IMG/VR virus record: IMGVR_UViG_3300036828_000686
Span: 66,333-108,701 of that record
Reading direction: 5' to 3' (one strand)
Length of the DNA: 42,369 nt
DNA from: a virus
Shown here piece by piece: positions 14,748 to 22,635 of the stretch. Each line of letters starts with the position of its first letter. Within the stretch, counting starts at the first letter, position 1. A model generated the notes under the pieces. It did no database searches, was not told where the DNA came from, and worked only from the letters and a program-made list of their open reading frames with translations. The translations under genes and the position numbers were made by a program.

Positions 14748-16243
14748 GGCTGCTCCAGCATGGCGGTGCCGCGTGCCACCAGCACCTCGTCGAGAGGCGG
14801 TGCGTGCAGCGGGGCGCAGTTCAGCAGGGACAGGGCCGCGAGCACCATGATGTCGTGCCGTATTTCCCCGCCGAGCCACCTGGCCAGCGCCTCAAGGTGA
14901 CCCTGGCCGGCGGGCCAGGGCCGGAAGTCACCACGCCGCGCCTTGCCCCAGTGGACGATCATCCCCGCGGCCAGTTTCGCGATGTCGTACCGCCAGTCAC
15001 CCCACGCGGTCTGGCCGGCGAAGTCCTCCCGCCAGTCAATGCCGGTGAACCCGTCCGGGCTGACGATGATGTTCCCGAGATTGAAGTCACCGTGGAAGGT
15101 GACCGGCTGGCAGCCGCTGGCCAGCTCAGCCCAGTCCACCCTGGCCACCGCCTGCTGGGCTGTCTCCTGCAGCCCGGGACCCAGCATCTCCACCCGGGCC
15201 AGCGTCTTCACCCGGTAAAACTGGTCGCAGGCTTCCGTGGCGCCGGCCGCTTCCACCGGGCGCCACAGCTTCGCGGATGCCCAGTCCATGAGCCGCGGCA
15301 CAAGCCCCGGGTCATCTTCTGCGGCGTCGTAGGCGGAGGTGCCGGGAACGTAGTCGTAGGCGAGCATGTTCGGGCGCGACCCGGCCAGTGCCGGCACTGC
15401 CGCCGCGATGGTTTCCTGCCGCTGCACCCGGCGCTGCAGTGACTGCTGGTCGGCACGGAACTTGACCACGCGCCCATGCTCGGGCAGCACGTAGGTGACT
15501 TCCCCGGGCTTTGTCCAGTCGTACCCGGACCGGGCAGCGACGGCCCGCTGGTAGGCGGCCTCGTCGCCCAGGTCGGTCCAGCTGATCCGCCGGACCGCGA
15601 GCCGCCCTTCCCGGGCCAGCGCGTCCAGGCCGCCGGTAACCTGCCTTTCCTGGCCGAGGAGCACGCCATCCGCGATGCCCTTCCAGAAGGCTGGCAGGTC
15701 CGCGGCGGTCACCATGGCCAGCCCCACGTAGGCGTCTCCCGGCGCGTAGGCGTCTCCCTGGGCGGCGTGCGGCAGCTTGTCGCAGATGACCAGCGCCTGG
15801 CCCTTCCCGGAGATGATCCGGCACCAGCGTTCCGGGGGGGTCCCCGCCGGGACCGGGGCCACGCCGGCCCACGATTCCCCGGCTTCCCACAGCCGGGGAT
15901 CGGCCGCCCACAGCGTGTCGCAGGACGTGAAGATCAGGTCGTCGTCGCCTACTGCCTCCCGTGCAGCGAGCAGCGACGCGCCAGGGCCGCCCCCCACGAG
16001 ATCCCAGGCGGGCACGTAGACGACGGTGATGCCGCGCCCCGGGTGCGCCAGCTCCGTGTAGTCACTCACCTGATCGGCGCGCCACCCGGTGCAGATGATC
16101 ACCCGGGCACCGGGAGGAGCGAGGCCGATCTGGTGGGAGATAACCGCCCGGCCGTCCAGCGGCACCAGGGCCTTGTGCAGCGACCTGCCTGTCCGGCCCA
16201 TCCTGGTACCGGGCCCGGCGGCGAGGATCACGAACGCGGTCAT
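14744..16243 (-). CDS. Nucleotidyltransferase-kinase fusion (LicCA-like layout)
   Basis: A 499-residue two-domain protein. Residues 1 to about 230 are a nucleotidyltransferase: LAAGPGTRMG at 8-17, the lysine in HKALVPL (24) and an acidic metal site in FTSCDTLW. Residues about 240-499 are an aminoglycoside phosphotransferase/choline kinase domain, with HGD at 384-386, Asn391 and GID at 401-403. The same order is known in Treponema LicCA (phosphocholine cytidylyltransferase plus choline kinase). By analogy one protein would phosphorylate a small alcohol or sugar and then activate it as an NDP or CDP derivative. Choline, a sugar or a polyol are all possible. The start ATG overlaps the cupin stop. 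Confidence 0.85.
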   Translation of the reverse strand: MTAFVILAAGPGTRMGRTGRSLHKALVPLDGRAVISHQIGLAPPGARVIICTGWRADQVSDYTELAHPGRGITVVYVPAWDLVGGGPGASLLAAREAVGDDDLIFTSCDTLWAADPRLWEAGESWAGVAPVPAGTPPERWCRIISGKGQALVICDKLPHAAQGDAYAPGDAYVGLAMVTAADLPAFWKGIADGVLLGQERQVTGGLDALAREGRLAVRRISWTDLGDEAAYQRAVAARSGYDWTKPGEVTYVLPEHGRVVKFRADQQSLQRRVQRQETIAAAVPALAGSRPNMLAYDYVPGTSAYDAAEDDPGLVPRLMDWASAKLWRPVEAAGATEACDQFYRVKTLARVEMLGPGLQETAQQAVARVDWAELASGCQPVTFHGDFNLGNIIVSPDGFTGIDWREDFAGQTAWGDWRYDIAKLAAGMIVHWGKARRGDFRPWPAGQGHLEALARWLGGEIRHDIMVLAALSLLNCAPLHAPPLDEVLVARGTAMLEQP

Positions 16244-16611
16244 GGCTCGCGATCGTAGTCGTCAGCTATCCGTATCGTGTCGGTGCCGTCGTCGTAGGTG
16301 GACACTTCCAGGTAGGACAGCGGGCCGGTGACCCGGTGGATGACGCCGGGCGTGATCCGCACCACGCACCCATCGCCGCTGTGGATGCGGTGGCCGGCCT
16401 CGATGCAGCCGGTGCCGCCCAGCACGACTATCAGCTCATCCTTGTGGTCGTGGCGCTGCAGCGACGTCCGGTGCCCCCGCTCCACTACCAGGTACTTCAC
16501 CGTGAGGCCGTGAGCACGCGATCCGAGGGAGCGCATGGTTCCCCACGGGCGGCGCTCATCCTGGCAGGAGTCCGCGAGGATGCCCAGCAGGTCATCCGCA
16601 GGTGATGGCAT
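16240..16611 (-). CDS. ManC-type cupin (mannose-6-phosphate isomerase type II-like)
   Basis: A 123-residue single-domain cupin from ATG 16611. It follows the C-terminal domain of GDP-mannose pyrophosphorylase/phosphomannose isomerase: RPWGTM near residue 25, VKYLVVERGHRTSLQRHDHKDE with the metal-binding His/Glu set, a GxGCVV turn, a second histidine in GVIHRV and an ending with an IADDY element. Stand-alone versions are found in polysaccharide clusters as sugar-phosphate isomerases. It overlaps the aldolase-like gene by 20 bases, so the two are co-translated. Confidence 0.82.
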   Translation of the reverse strand: MPSPADDLLGILADSCQDERRPWGTMRSLGSRAHGLTVKYLVVERGHRTSLQRHDHKDELIVVLGGTGCIEAGHRIHSGDGCVVRITPGVIHRVTGPLSYLEVSTYDDGTDTIRIADDYDREP

Positions 16612-17473
16612 CCGCAATGGTCCTCCTGACGTGCCCGTCGTCGTACAGGGCCAGGACGCGGGCGACCGGGGGAGTTTCAAGGTGATACCGCAGCGCGGCG
16701 CGGGCCCGCTCGAAGAAAGTGCCCTCGCCGTACGCGAACCACCGGCGCCACGCCCCGGTCCTGTAAGCAAACCCCAGCATTTCCTGGCCAGCGTCATACG
16801 GCAGGACCTGCAGCCAGGCGTCGATCTCGACATTACCGAACTCGGGGGCAACGTTATACAGGCCATTCAGGCGGTAAGAATGACGCCTGCCGAGCCAGTC
16901 CAGGTTGTGCGCTTTCACCACGACCTGCTCGCAGGCGTAAACTCTGTCGATCGCGGCAGCAGCGGCCTCGCTGATCAGGGCACCGCATTGCCGGTCTGCG
17001 TGAATGTTGCCGCCGAGGGCGGCAACGGCGGCGTAAGGCTGGCATTCCTTCAGTGCAATCTCCAGCAGGCTGTAGAGCCATCCCTGGGTGTCCCGCTCGC
17101 CGCCGACCTCAATGGCGGCCTTGCCCGCATAACGCTGGCAGAGCCGGGCCAGCTCCGCCGGCTGCTTATCCTGCGGGAGGCCGCTCACGTCCAGGTGCAG
17201 GCCGCCGAACCCGGCAGCCACGTCAGCGTCGAGGGCCGCCGTCCAGTCGTCGCCGCTGTCCCCGTTCTGGTAGGGGCCGCCGTGGTCGCGTACCACCGTG
17301 GTCGCGCCGCCACTGAGTTCGCGCACTGCCCTGGCCAGCGACTCACTGGTGTAGCCGGTGTAGCCGGGCCTGACCTCACCGACCTGCCGGCGGGACGCGA
17401 CGATCTGGTGCACGCGCAGCTTCGCTGCTTCTTCCACGACGCGCCGTGATGCTGCGCCGGCGCACAGCCTCAC
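16592..17473 (-). CDS. GatZ/KbaZ-family aldolase homologue
   Basis: A 293-residue TIM-barrel protein, shorter than the usual 420 residues. It follows the GatZ/KbaZ order: an ASRRQV strand with GYTGYTSESLARAV, then VVRDHGGPYQ (the DHxGP metal loop), AAGFGGLHLDVSG, AIEVGGE, the KAHNLDWLGRR segment and a final YDDGHVRRTI helix. In Escherichia coli GatZ and KbaZ support tagatose-bisphosphate aldolase GatY/KbaY. No GatY partner is seen here. The retained metal loop leaves open that it is an active class II aldolase of its own. Start GTG 17473 in a GTGA overlap with the HAD gene. Confidence 0.75.
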   Translation of the reverse strand: MRLCAGAASRRVVEEAAKLRVHQIVASRRQVGEVRPGYTGYTSESLARAVRELSGGATTVVRDHGGPYQNGDSGDDWTAALDADVAAGFGGLHLDVSGLPQDKQPAELARLCQRYAGKAAIEVGGERDTQGWLYSLLEIALKECQPYAAVAALGGNIHADRQCGALISEAAAAAIDRVYACEQVVVKAHNLDWLGRRHSYRLNGLYNVAPEFGNVEIDAWLQVLPYDAGQEMLGFAYRTGAWRRWFAYGEGTFFERARAALRYHLETPPVARVLALYDDGHVRRTIADAITCG

Positions 17474-17964
17474 CGGGTGACCTGCCTGTGCAGCACGCCG
17501 GCGTCCTGGCCGGTGTAATGCACGAACCGCCACTTCGCCGGGATCGCCACGTAGTCCTGGTCATCCACATACACCCCGGCGCCGTGGCTGGCCAGCCATT
17601 CGCTCTTTGCCTGGGGGGTGACACCCGCGCAGCTGACCGTGAACGGCCACGAATGGCCGTGCTCAGACAGGTACCGGACTGCCTCCTCTGGTGCGCCGGT
17701 CAGCAACGCCAGCGTGTTCCCCTGGCAGGAGAGGTACTGCGCGGCGGTGTAGGCCGGCAGCCACCTGACCGGGCCGGCGGCGAGCAGCCGCAGGTACGCC
17801 GCGTTCTTGCGGGCATGCACCCGCTCGCGGTCCCCGGGGGCGATCCAGTCATGATGGCCGAGGCTCAGGAAATCCGCCGGCGCCCTGACGCCGGCTTCAC
17901 GGTAAGCACGCCTGATCATGTTCTCCGAGTCGATCAGGCAGCCGTCCAGGTCGAACACGATCAC
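17470..17964 (-). CDS. HAD-superfamily phosphatase
   Basis: A 164-residue HAD hydrolase. Motif I is FDLDGCLID (4-12), motif II LLTGA, motif III the lysine in AKSEWL, and motif IV YVDDQDYV. There is a short alpha cap only. HAD enzymes with this plan remove phosphate from sugar phosphates or related small molecules, including in heptose and polyol activation pathways. The gene lies between a glycosyltransferase and the aldolase homologue and overlaps both by four bases, which fits a role in the same small-molecule route. Confidence 0.85.
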   Translation of the reverse strand: MIVFDLDGCLIDSENMIRRAYREAGVRAPADFLSLGHHDWIAPGDRERVHARKNAAYLRLLAAGPVRWLPAYTAAQYLSCQGNTLALLTGAPEEAVRYLSEHGHSWPFTVSCAGVTPQAKSEWLASHGAGVYVDDQDYVAIPAKWRFVHYTGQDAGVLHRQVTR

Positions 17965-18635
17965 GGGGCCAGCTCCGCCTTCAGCCGCGCCGAGTCCCCT
18001 GGCCAGCGCTGGGTCAGGAAGGTGGTGTAAGCCATCCCGTCCGCCTGGTACATGGCGACGTTGTTCACCCGGGCGTATCCCTCATCCCAGGTGCCCTTGC
18101 CTGCATGCGGGTGCATGTGCTCGATGATCACGTCGTCGCGGTAGCGGAGCCTGCCCAGATCCGCCCCGAGCTGGGTCCAGAAGTTGTCCAGGTACAGGTG
18201 GGTGCAGCCCGGCGGGACCATGTACCGGAGAACGCTGATCACGTCCCCGCTGATCACGCAGGCGGTCGGCAGCTTCCCGCCCTGGAAAAGGTCGTTCCCG
18301 TAGGCGACACCGGGGCCGCCGGCCAGCTCCCCGGCCAGCTCCTTATCCCAGCCTTGCGTCCGCGGCCGGTGGTCGTCCCCGAGGAACCCGATGAAGTCCT
18401 CGCCATGGGCGGCGTAAAACGGCGCGAGGGTGTTCAGCAGCGGGCCCAGGCGCTGCGGCGGCCCGGTGCGTAGCACGGCACCGGCATCCCAGTCCAGCGC
18501 CTGATAGCCGGCCAGCTCCGGGTCGTCGTCGTCTACGGCCACCACGAGGGAGGCTTCCCTGGTGGTGGCCCGCCAGGCCGTGAGCAGCTCAGCGACCGCG
18601 GCGGGACGCCCCCGCGAAGGGCACAGCATCAGCAT
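17961..18635 (-). CDS. GT-A type glycosyltransferase
   Basis: A 224-residue protein. The N-terminal MLCPSRGRP and VAVDDDDPEL are typical of small GT2-like enzymes, with a second acidic motif in GFLGDDHRPRTQGWD. Similar proteins are found in phages and in capsule loci, where they act on unknown donors. Start ATG 18635 follows a GGGAGG site. It is the first gene of the sugar cassette on the minus strand, and the 40 bases upstream contain only its ribosome site and a short spacer. Confidence 0.75.
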   Translation of the reverse strand: MLMLCPSRGRPAAVAELLTAWRATTREASLVVAVDDDDPELAGYQALDWDAGAVLRTGPPQRLGPLLNTLAPFYAAHGEDFIGFLGDDHRPRTQGWDKELAGELAGGPGVAYGNDLFQGGKLPTACVISGDVISVLRYMVPPGCTHLYLDNFWTQLGADLGRLRYRDDVIIEHMHPHAGKGTWDEGYARVNNVAMYQADGMAYTTFLTQRWPGDSARLKAELAP

Positions 18636-18675
18636 TACGGCCTCCCTGGATCAGGTACGACCGCAAGCTAACAGG

Positions 18676-18864
18676 TCAGACCTGCTCCCACACACCTGAA
18701 TCAGGAAACTCACCGGACACACGGCCGGAGTGGATGTCCGCCGGGCCGGCGTTCTGCTCCAGCTTGACCCACGGCGTGGTGGTGTCGTCGTCGTCCACCG
18801 GGTTATACGGCTGGCCCGGGAAGGCCGGCGTCGAGATGACATGTGCACTTACGGGCTGAGCCAT
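18676..18864 (-). CDS. Hypothetical 62-residue protein
   Basis: ATG 18864 is preceded by a GAAAGGAAG-type site. The protein is acidic, with a DDDDTTTPW stretch and no membrane segment. It is one of four small genes downstream of the capsid gene. No family is recognised; a minor capsid or accessory role is possible from position only. Confidence 0.6.
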   Translation of the reverse strand: MAQPVSAHVISTPAFPGQPYNPVDDDDTTTPWVKLEQNAGPADIHSGRVSGEFPDSGVWEQV

Positions 18865-18876
18865 AACCGCTTCCTT

Positions 18877-19161
18877 TCAGACTTGCTTCCACGGGCCGGC
18901 GTCGGCCCAGTCGCTGTCCGTCAGCCTGCCGGTGACGAGACTGCAGGGGCCGGCTGGCCGCTGCCTGAACGCCCCCATGGGGGCGTCGCTGCTGGCGTCG
19001 TAGAAGGAGGTCTGCCACTTCTCGTTGCTGACATGGTCAGGTGCCGGGATAACGTCGAACGGTGGCGCCTCAGGCTGCACAGGGTCCGGGAACGGCGGGA
19101 CCATGGCCGCCGCCGCGGCCTTGGTCCGGCTGCCCGTGAGATGCCAGGGGGCCTGCGTCAT
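18877..19161 (-). CDS. Hypothetical 94-residue protein near the capsid gene
   Basis: Start ATG 19161 overlaps the next gene upstream (ATGA). The protein has an Ala-rich patch near residue 20, a Pro-rich middle (VPPFPDPVQPEAPPF) and an acidic end with WADAGPWKQ. It shows no known domain. Low-complexity, Pro-rich proteins near capsid genes are sometimes decoration or assembly proteins, but nothing here proves that. Confidence 0.6.
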   Translation of the reverse strand: MTQAPWHLTGSRTKAAAAAMVPPFPDPVQPEAPPFDVIPAPDHVSNEKWQTSFYDASSDAPMGAFRQRPAGPCSLVTGRLTDSDWADAGPWKQV

Positions 19162-19469
19162 CCGCTGGTCTCCTTCCACAGGCTTTCCGCCGGGACGTCG
19201 TGCATGCTGTCCCACTTCGCGGACCCGTCCCCGCCCTTGTCTGCCGTCACCCGCTGCCGGTTCCCGGGATAGGACACCGGGATCTGGCCATCGTTCGTCC
19301 ACTTGGGCATCGGCAGGACGTCCATCCTGTCCGGGACAGGCAGGACGGACGTGCTCCCCGGGGCCGTCATGGCCAGCTGCTGGTCATCGGCGGTCGTATT
19401 ACCCGCGTTCATCGACGAGGGCGCCAGGTACGCTTTCCTGCCCGCCGCGGTCTTGCTCAGGTCCTGCAC
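19158..19469 (-). CDS. Hypothetical 103-residue protein near the capsid gene
   Basis: Start GTG 19469. The protein is polar, mostly loop-like by composition, with repeated Asp/Gly/Pro turns (MPKWTNDGQIPVSYPGN). The SYPGN string also begins the neighbouring gene at 20067 (MASYPGN), a small hint that the two share a motif. No family recognised. Confidence 0.55.
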   Translation of the reverse strand: MQDLSKTAAGRKAYLAPSSMNAGNTTADDQQLAMTAPGSTSVLPVPDRMDVLPMPKWTNDGQIPVSYPGNRQRVTADKGGDGSAKWDSMHDVPAESLWKETSG

Positions 19470-19482
19470 CGCGTGCCTCCGA

Positions 19483-20067
19483 TCAGGTACCGGGGCCCGA
19501 CCCCGCCACGTGGGTGGAGGTGGACGGCCGGTGGCCCTTCAGCCAGCCGCCGTACATCACGTGACTGGTGCCGTCCTGGCCATCGGTCTGGTACCGGCCC
19601 GAGCCCGGCTGCGGCGTGTTGCCCGCAGTGCCCGGCATCTCGTAGCCGTCGCCGTAGGAGTGGTTGTTGGCCTGGGTCCAGTCCGCGGTGCCGGAGATCG
19701 CGGCCTTCACGGTCTCCTGGGCGTACCCGGTGCCGTCAGGCTGGCTGTAGGTGGTGTCCGGGTCACGCTGGCCCTTGTAGAACGTGGGCTTGGAATAGGT
19801 CACGGAGTCCGGGCCGCTGCTGCCCCCGCCGTAGGGGACGCCTGCGGTGCCGGGCGCACCGGAGCCGTCCAGGGCCACGCCCGTGAACGTCTCCTTGGCC
19901 GGGTACTGGCCCGGCTCGTTGGTGTTGCCCTGGTCCTGCTTACTGGACTGCGGGGACCCGCCTGCGGCTCCTGACCCGAAGTTCTGCTCGGGCAGCTCGA
20001 ACAGGTGGAAGGCCGTGGTGGGGTACTGGCCCGGCAGCTCCGAATGATTGCCTGGGTAACTTGCCAT
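19483..20067 (-). CDS. Gly/Pro-rich protein directly after the major capsid gene
   Basis: A 194-residue protein from ATG 20067. It is rich in Gly, Ser, Gln and Tyr, with two PGQYP copies (LPGQYP and EPGQYP) and a GGGSSG linker. There is no hydrophobic core pattern long enough for a globular enzyme. The location next to the major capsid gene suggests a capsid decoration or internal head protein, but this is inferred. A strong hairpin separates it from the capsid stop. Confidence 0.6.
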   Translation of the reverse strand: MASYPGNHSELPGQYPTTAFHLFELPEQNFGSGAAGGSPQSSKQDQGNTNEPGQYPAKETFTGVALDGSGAPGTAGVPYGGGSSGPDSVTYSKPTFYKGQRDPDTTYSQPDGTGYAQETVKAAISGTADWTQANNHSYGDGYEMPGTAGNTPQPGSGRYQTDGQDGTSHVMYGGWLKGHRPSTSTHVAGSGPGT

Positions 20068-20103
20068 CGTCCTGCCTTTCGGGCCGGGAGGTAAACAGTC
20101 CTG

Positions 20104-20137
20104 CCGGGGAGCCACCGGCCGCGGGGTGGCTCCCCGG
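20104..20137 (-). terminator. Strong hairpin just after the capsid gene
   Basis: A perfect 13-bp inverted repeat (CCGGGGAGCCACC and its complement) with an 8-base loop, five bases past the capsid stop on the minus strand. There is no good T-run after it. It may act as a partial terminator or as an mRNA 3' stabiliser that lets the capsid gene be expressed more than the genes after it. Confidence 0.6.
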
Positions 20138-20142
20138 AAGGC

Positions 20143-21453
20143 TCAGGTGGCAGCGCCGGTGTACAGCTTGATGGCGCCGGTCTGGTCAACCAGGGCCCCG
20201 TCGCCACGGATCAGCGCACGGAAGGCCACCAGGTCGGACCCGAACAGGAAGTCGTCGGACCGCTCGAACCGGACCGGGCCGACGATACGCACGAAGAACT
20301 GGCTGAAGTCACCGAACGCGACCGACTTGCCGGAGGTGCCCACCGCTGGCATGTACGGGTCTGCCACCAGCGGCTTGCCGAGCAGCAGGTCAGGCGACCC
20401 GAGAACCATCGAAGGCTCCCAGATCGGGCGGGACTGCGCGTCCACGATCAGCCGGAACCCGCCGATCGTCGCGTCCTTGGCGAGCCAGTAGCAGCTCTTG
20501 GACTGACGGTAGGGGGCGATGACCGAGTACTCCAGGTTCACCAGGTCCTGGTAGCGCGGGATGCCGGTGACGCCGGTCGCCCCGGTGACACCGATCGAGG
20601 AGCTGGCGATCAGGCCGGTCGGCTGGCCCGACCCGACGCCGGTCACCAGGTCGGACCCGAACTTGTTGCCCAGCGCCCGGCCGGACTGCATGGCCAGGTA
20701 GCCGATCAGGTCCACCCCGGAGTCGTCCAGCAGCTCGCGGGCCACCTGGAGCAGGATGCCGTACTTGTAGGCCGACAGGGTGACCAGGCCGAACGCCGGG
20801 TCGGCGGACGGGATGGTGCCCGACTGGGCCGCGGACGCCGCGACGGAGTGCGACGTGGTCTTCGGGATCTGCAGGTTCTCGCCGCCGGCCGTGTTGAGCA
20901 CGGTCGGGCCGCACTGCAGCAGGCCGCTGACCTCGATGAGGTGCGCGATCAGCTGGTCGTAGAAGTCGGTCGGGACCAGGTTGCCACCAACGGCCGCGGA
21001 CGAGGTGGACAGGGTCCGGTACTCAGCCTCGGCCCGGCGCATCTCCGCCAGGTTGATGGGGCCGTAGTTCCAGTTGATCCGGCTGTTCTCCGGGCGCTTG
21101 ACCTCGTAGGCGTTGCCGCCGGAGACGTTGCCGCGGGACTCACCGAGCAGGAAGGAACGCAGCTCGCTGTTCAGCTGCTGGACAGCCGGGTTCTTCGCCC
21201 GGTCCTTGCCTTCCTTGTCGGCGTGCAGCCGGTTGAACGCCTCGTCGGCCTGCGCGGAACGCTGCTCAGCGTCGAGAGCGGCCTTGATCCTCTTGTCGAG
21301 GTTGTCCATCTCCTCGTTGAGGACTTCCCAGCTGCCCTGCTCCTCCGCGGAGAACGCGCGGTTCTCGGTCGCGGCGGTGTCGGCAAGAGCCTTGCACTGC
21401 TCCCAGACGTTAAGACGCCGGTCGCGGAGCCTCTTGGTGACCTCACTGGCCAT
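20143..21453 (-). CDS. Major capsid protein, HK97 fold
   Basis: A 436-residue protein. Residues 1 to about 95 are a charged, coiled-coil-like delta domain (EEQGSWEVLNEEMDNLDKR and similar). This is the scaffold domain that the prohead protease removes in HK97 phages. From about 110 the sequence follows the mature capsid fold: an E-loop region, GGNLVPTDFYDQLI, LLQCGPTVLNT, VARELLDDSGVDL, a Gly/Thr-rich region and the closing strands with FVRIVGPVRFER. The start ATG 21453 has an AGGAGG site. The gene is bordered by hairpins on both sides, unlike its neighbours. Confidence 0.95.
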   Translation of the reverse strand: MASEVTKRLRDRRLNVWEQCKALADTAATENRAFSAEEQGSWEVLNEEMDNLDKRIKAALDAEQRSAQADEAFNRLHADKEGKDRAKNPAVQQLNSELRSFLLGESRGNVSGGNAYEVKRPENSRINWNYGPINLAEMRRAEAEYRTLSTSSAAVGGNLVPTDFYDQLIAHLIEVSGLLQCGPTVLNTAGGENLQIPKTTSHSVAASAAQSGTIPSADPAFGLVTLSAYKYGILLQVARELLDDSGVDLIGYLAMQSGRALGNKFGSDLVTGVGSGQPTGLIASSSIGVTGATGVTGIPRYQDLVNLEYSVIAPYRQSKSCYWLAKDATIGGFRLIVDAQSRPIWEPSMVLGSPDLLLGKPLVADPYMPAVGTSGKSVAFGDFSQFFVRIVGPVRFERSDDFLFGSDLVAFRALIRGDGALVDQTGAIKLYTGAAT

Positions 21454-21587
21454 GCCATCCTCCTGGTGGCCCGGTACGGGAATTGACTCCCGGCGGGCTC
21501 CAGCCAGGCGGCGGAGGGGCTGCCTCGCGCCTACGGCCTCACAGGACGGATGGCCTACTCGTCCTGGTCCTGATGCTACACGTGATA

Positions 21588-21611
21588 CTGGCGGGGGCTA
21601 CCCCCCGCCAG
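21588..21611 (-). terminator. Hairpin between protease and capsid genes
   Basis: A 10-bp perfect inverted repeat (CTGGCGGGGG and complement) with a 4-base loop, eight bases after the protease stop and well upstream of the capsid ribosome site. No T-run follows. It probably serves as an attenuator or RNA-processing barrier at the boundary of a highly expressed gene. The 165-base gap from 21454 to 21618 otherwise holds only the capsid leader. Confidence 0.5.
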
Positions 21612-21618
21612 CAGCAGA

Positions 21619-22635
21619 TTATTCCGGCGAGTCGTCCCACTGGTCGCGCTTGCGGCGCAGCAGCATGGCGGCGGCCTGCGGCCCGAACAGTCCCTTGCGG
21701 GGACCGGCCGGCGCGGAGATGGACGGGCGGTCGGTGCGGATGAACAGCTTCCGCATCTCACCGTCGTTGGCCAGCGCCCTGACCTCATCCACGGTGGCCT
21801 GCGCCCACGACGCCGCGGACTCGATCGCGGCCTGGGTGGCGCGGACCGCGGCGGTGGAGTCGGGGTAGCCGGGCGACAGCACGGGCGCCACGTCGATCAG
21901 CTCAACGCAGTGCAGGGTCCGGATCGGGAAGTTCCGCTCATCCACACCCCACTCGTCGCCACCCGGGGTGACCCGGAACGCGAACGAGCTGTAGCGGATG
22001 TCGCGGCGCTGGACCAGCTCGCGGATGTCGGCACGGGCCTCGGGCGGCTTGACCATGTAGTCCAGGCCGATCCGGTCAGGCTGGAGCCGCAGCGTGTCCG
22101 CCTCGGAGGTGCCGAGCACCATGTTGGAGTCGTGGTTGTAGCGGCACACGATCCCGGTGTTGTCGCTCATGTTCCGCCAGCCGCCCGCACGGACCTCGTC
22201 GAAGCAGTGCGGGGAGACGCGCTCCACGAAACCGCCGAGGTTCTTGGACTCGCGGGGGATGAACACGGTGGCGTAGCCGCCGATCCACTTCCCGTCGCTG
22301 CCCATGTCGCGGAACTCCAGCGGCTTGTCCAGGTCCCGGTACAGCGAGGTGACCCGCAGCTCGCGCAGCTCCGCGTCCATGGTGATGGAGTTCTCGCCCA
22401 CGTGGACGCCGAACTTCTTCGCCGCGGTCTTGATCTTGCTCATCGCCTTCTCACCGAAAGGCGACTGGCTGGCCCGTGCCAGCGCGTTGCGCACATGAGC
22501 GGCGTCATGCACAGGGAAATGACGCAGGCTCCGCGGGACCGTCTTCCCGTTGGAGTCCTTGCTGCCGCCGTCCTCGATGTAGGCGAATGCGCTGTCCGGC
22601 AGGTCATTCTGATCTGCCTGGGTGATAGCCGCCAT
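21619..22635 (-). CDS. HK97-type prohead protease with extra N-terminal domain
   Basis: A 338-residue protein. Residues about 10-78 form a separate domain (DSAFAYIEDGG, SLRHFPVHDAAHVRNAL, AKKFGV) known from phage proteases and structural proteins. The protease domain runs from about 90 to 260 with the likely catalytic His168 (RYNHDSN) and Ser216/217 (RYSSFAF) of the HK97 prohead protease family. The family cleaves the capsid delta domain during maturation. The C terminus ends with LFGPQAAAMLLRRKR, closely like the end of the portal protein. The ATG overlaps the portal stop (TGATG). Confidence 0.92.
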   Translation of the reverse strand: MAAITQADQNDLPDSAFAYIEDGGSKDSNGKTVPRSLRHFPVHDAAHVRNALARASQSPFGEKAMSKIKTAAKKFGVHVGENSITMDAELRELRVTSLYRDLDKPLEFRDMGSDGKWIGGYATVFIPRESKNLGGFVERVSPHCFDEVRAGGWRNMSDNTGIVCRYNHDSNMVLGTSEADTLRLQPDRIGLDYMVKPPEARADIRELVQRRDIRYSSFAFRVTPGGDEWGVDERNFPIRTLHCVELIDVAPVLSPGYPDSTAAVRATQAAIESAASWAQATVDEVRALANDGEMRKLFIRTDRPSISAPAGPRKGLFGPQAAAMLLRRKRDQWDDSPE

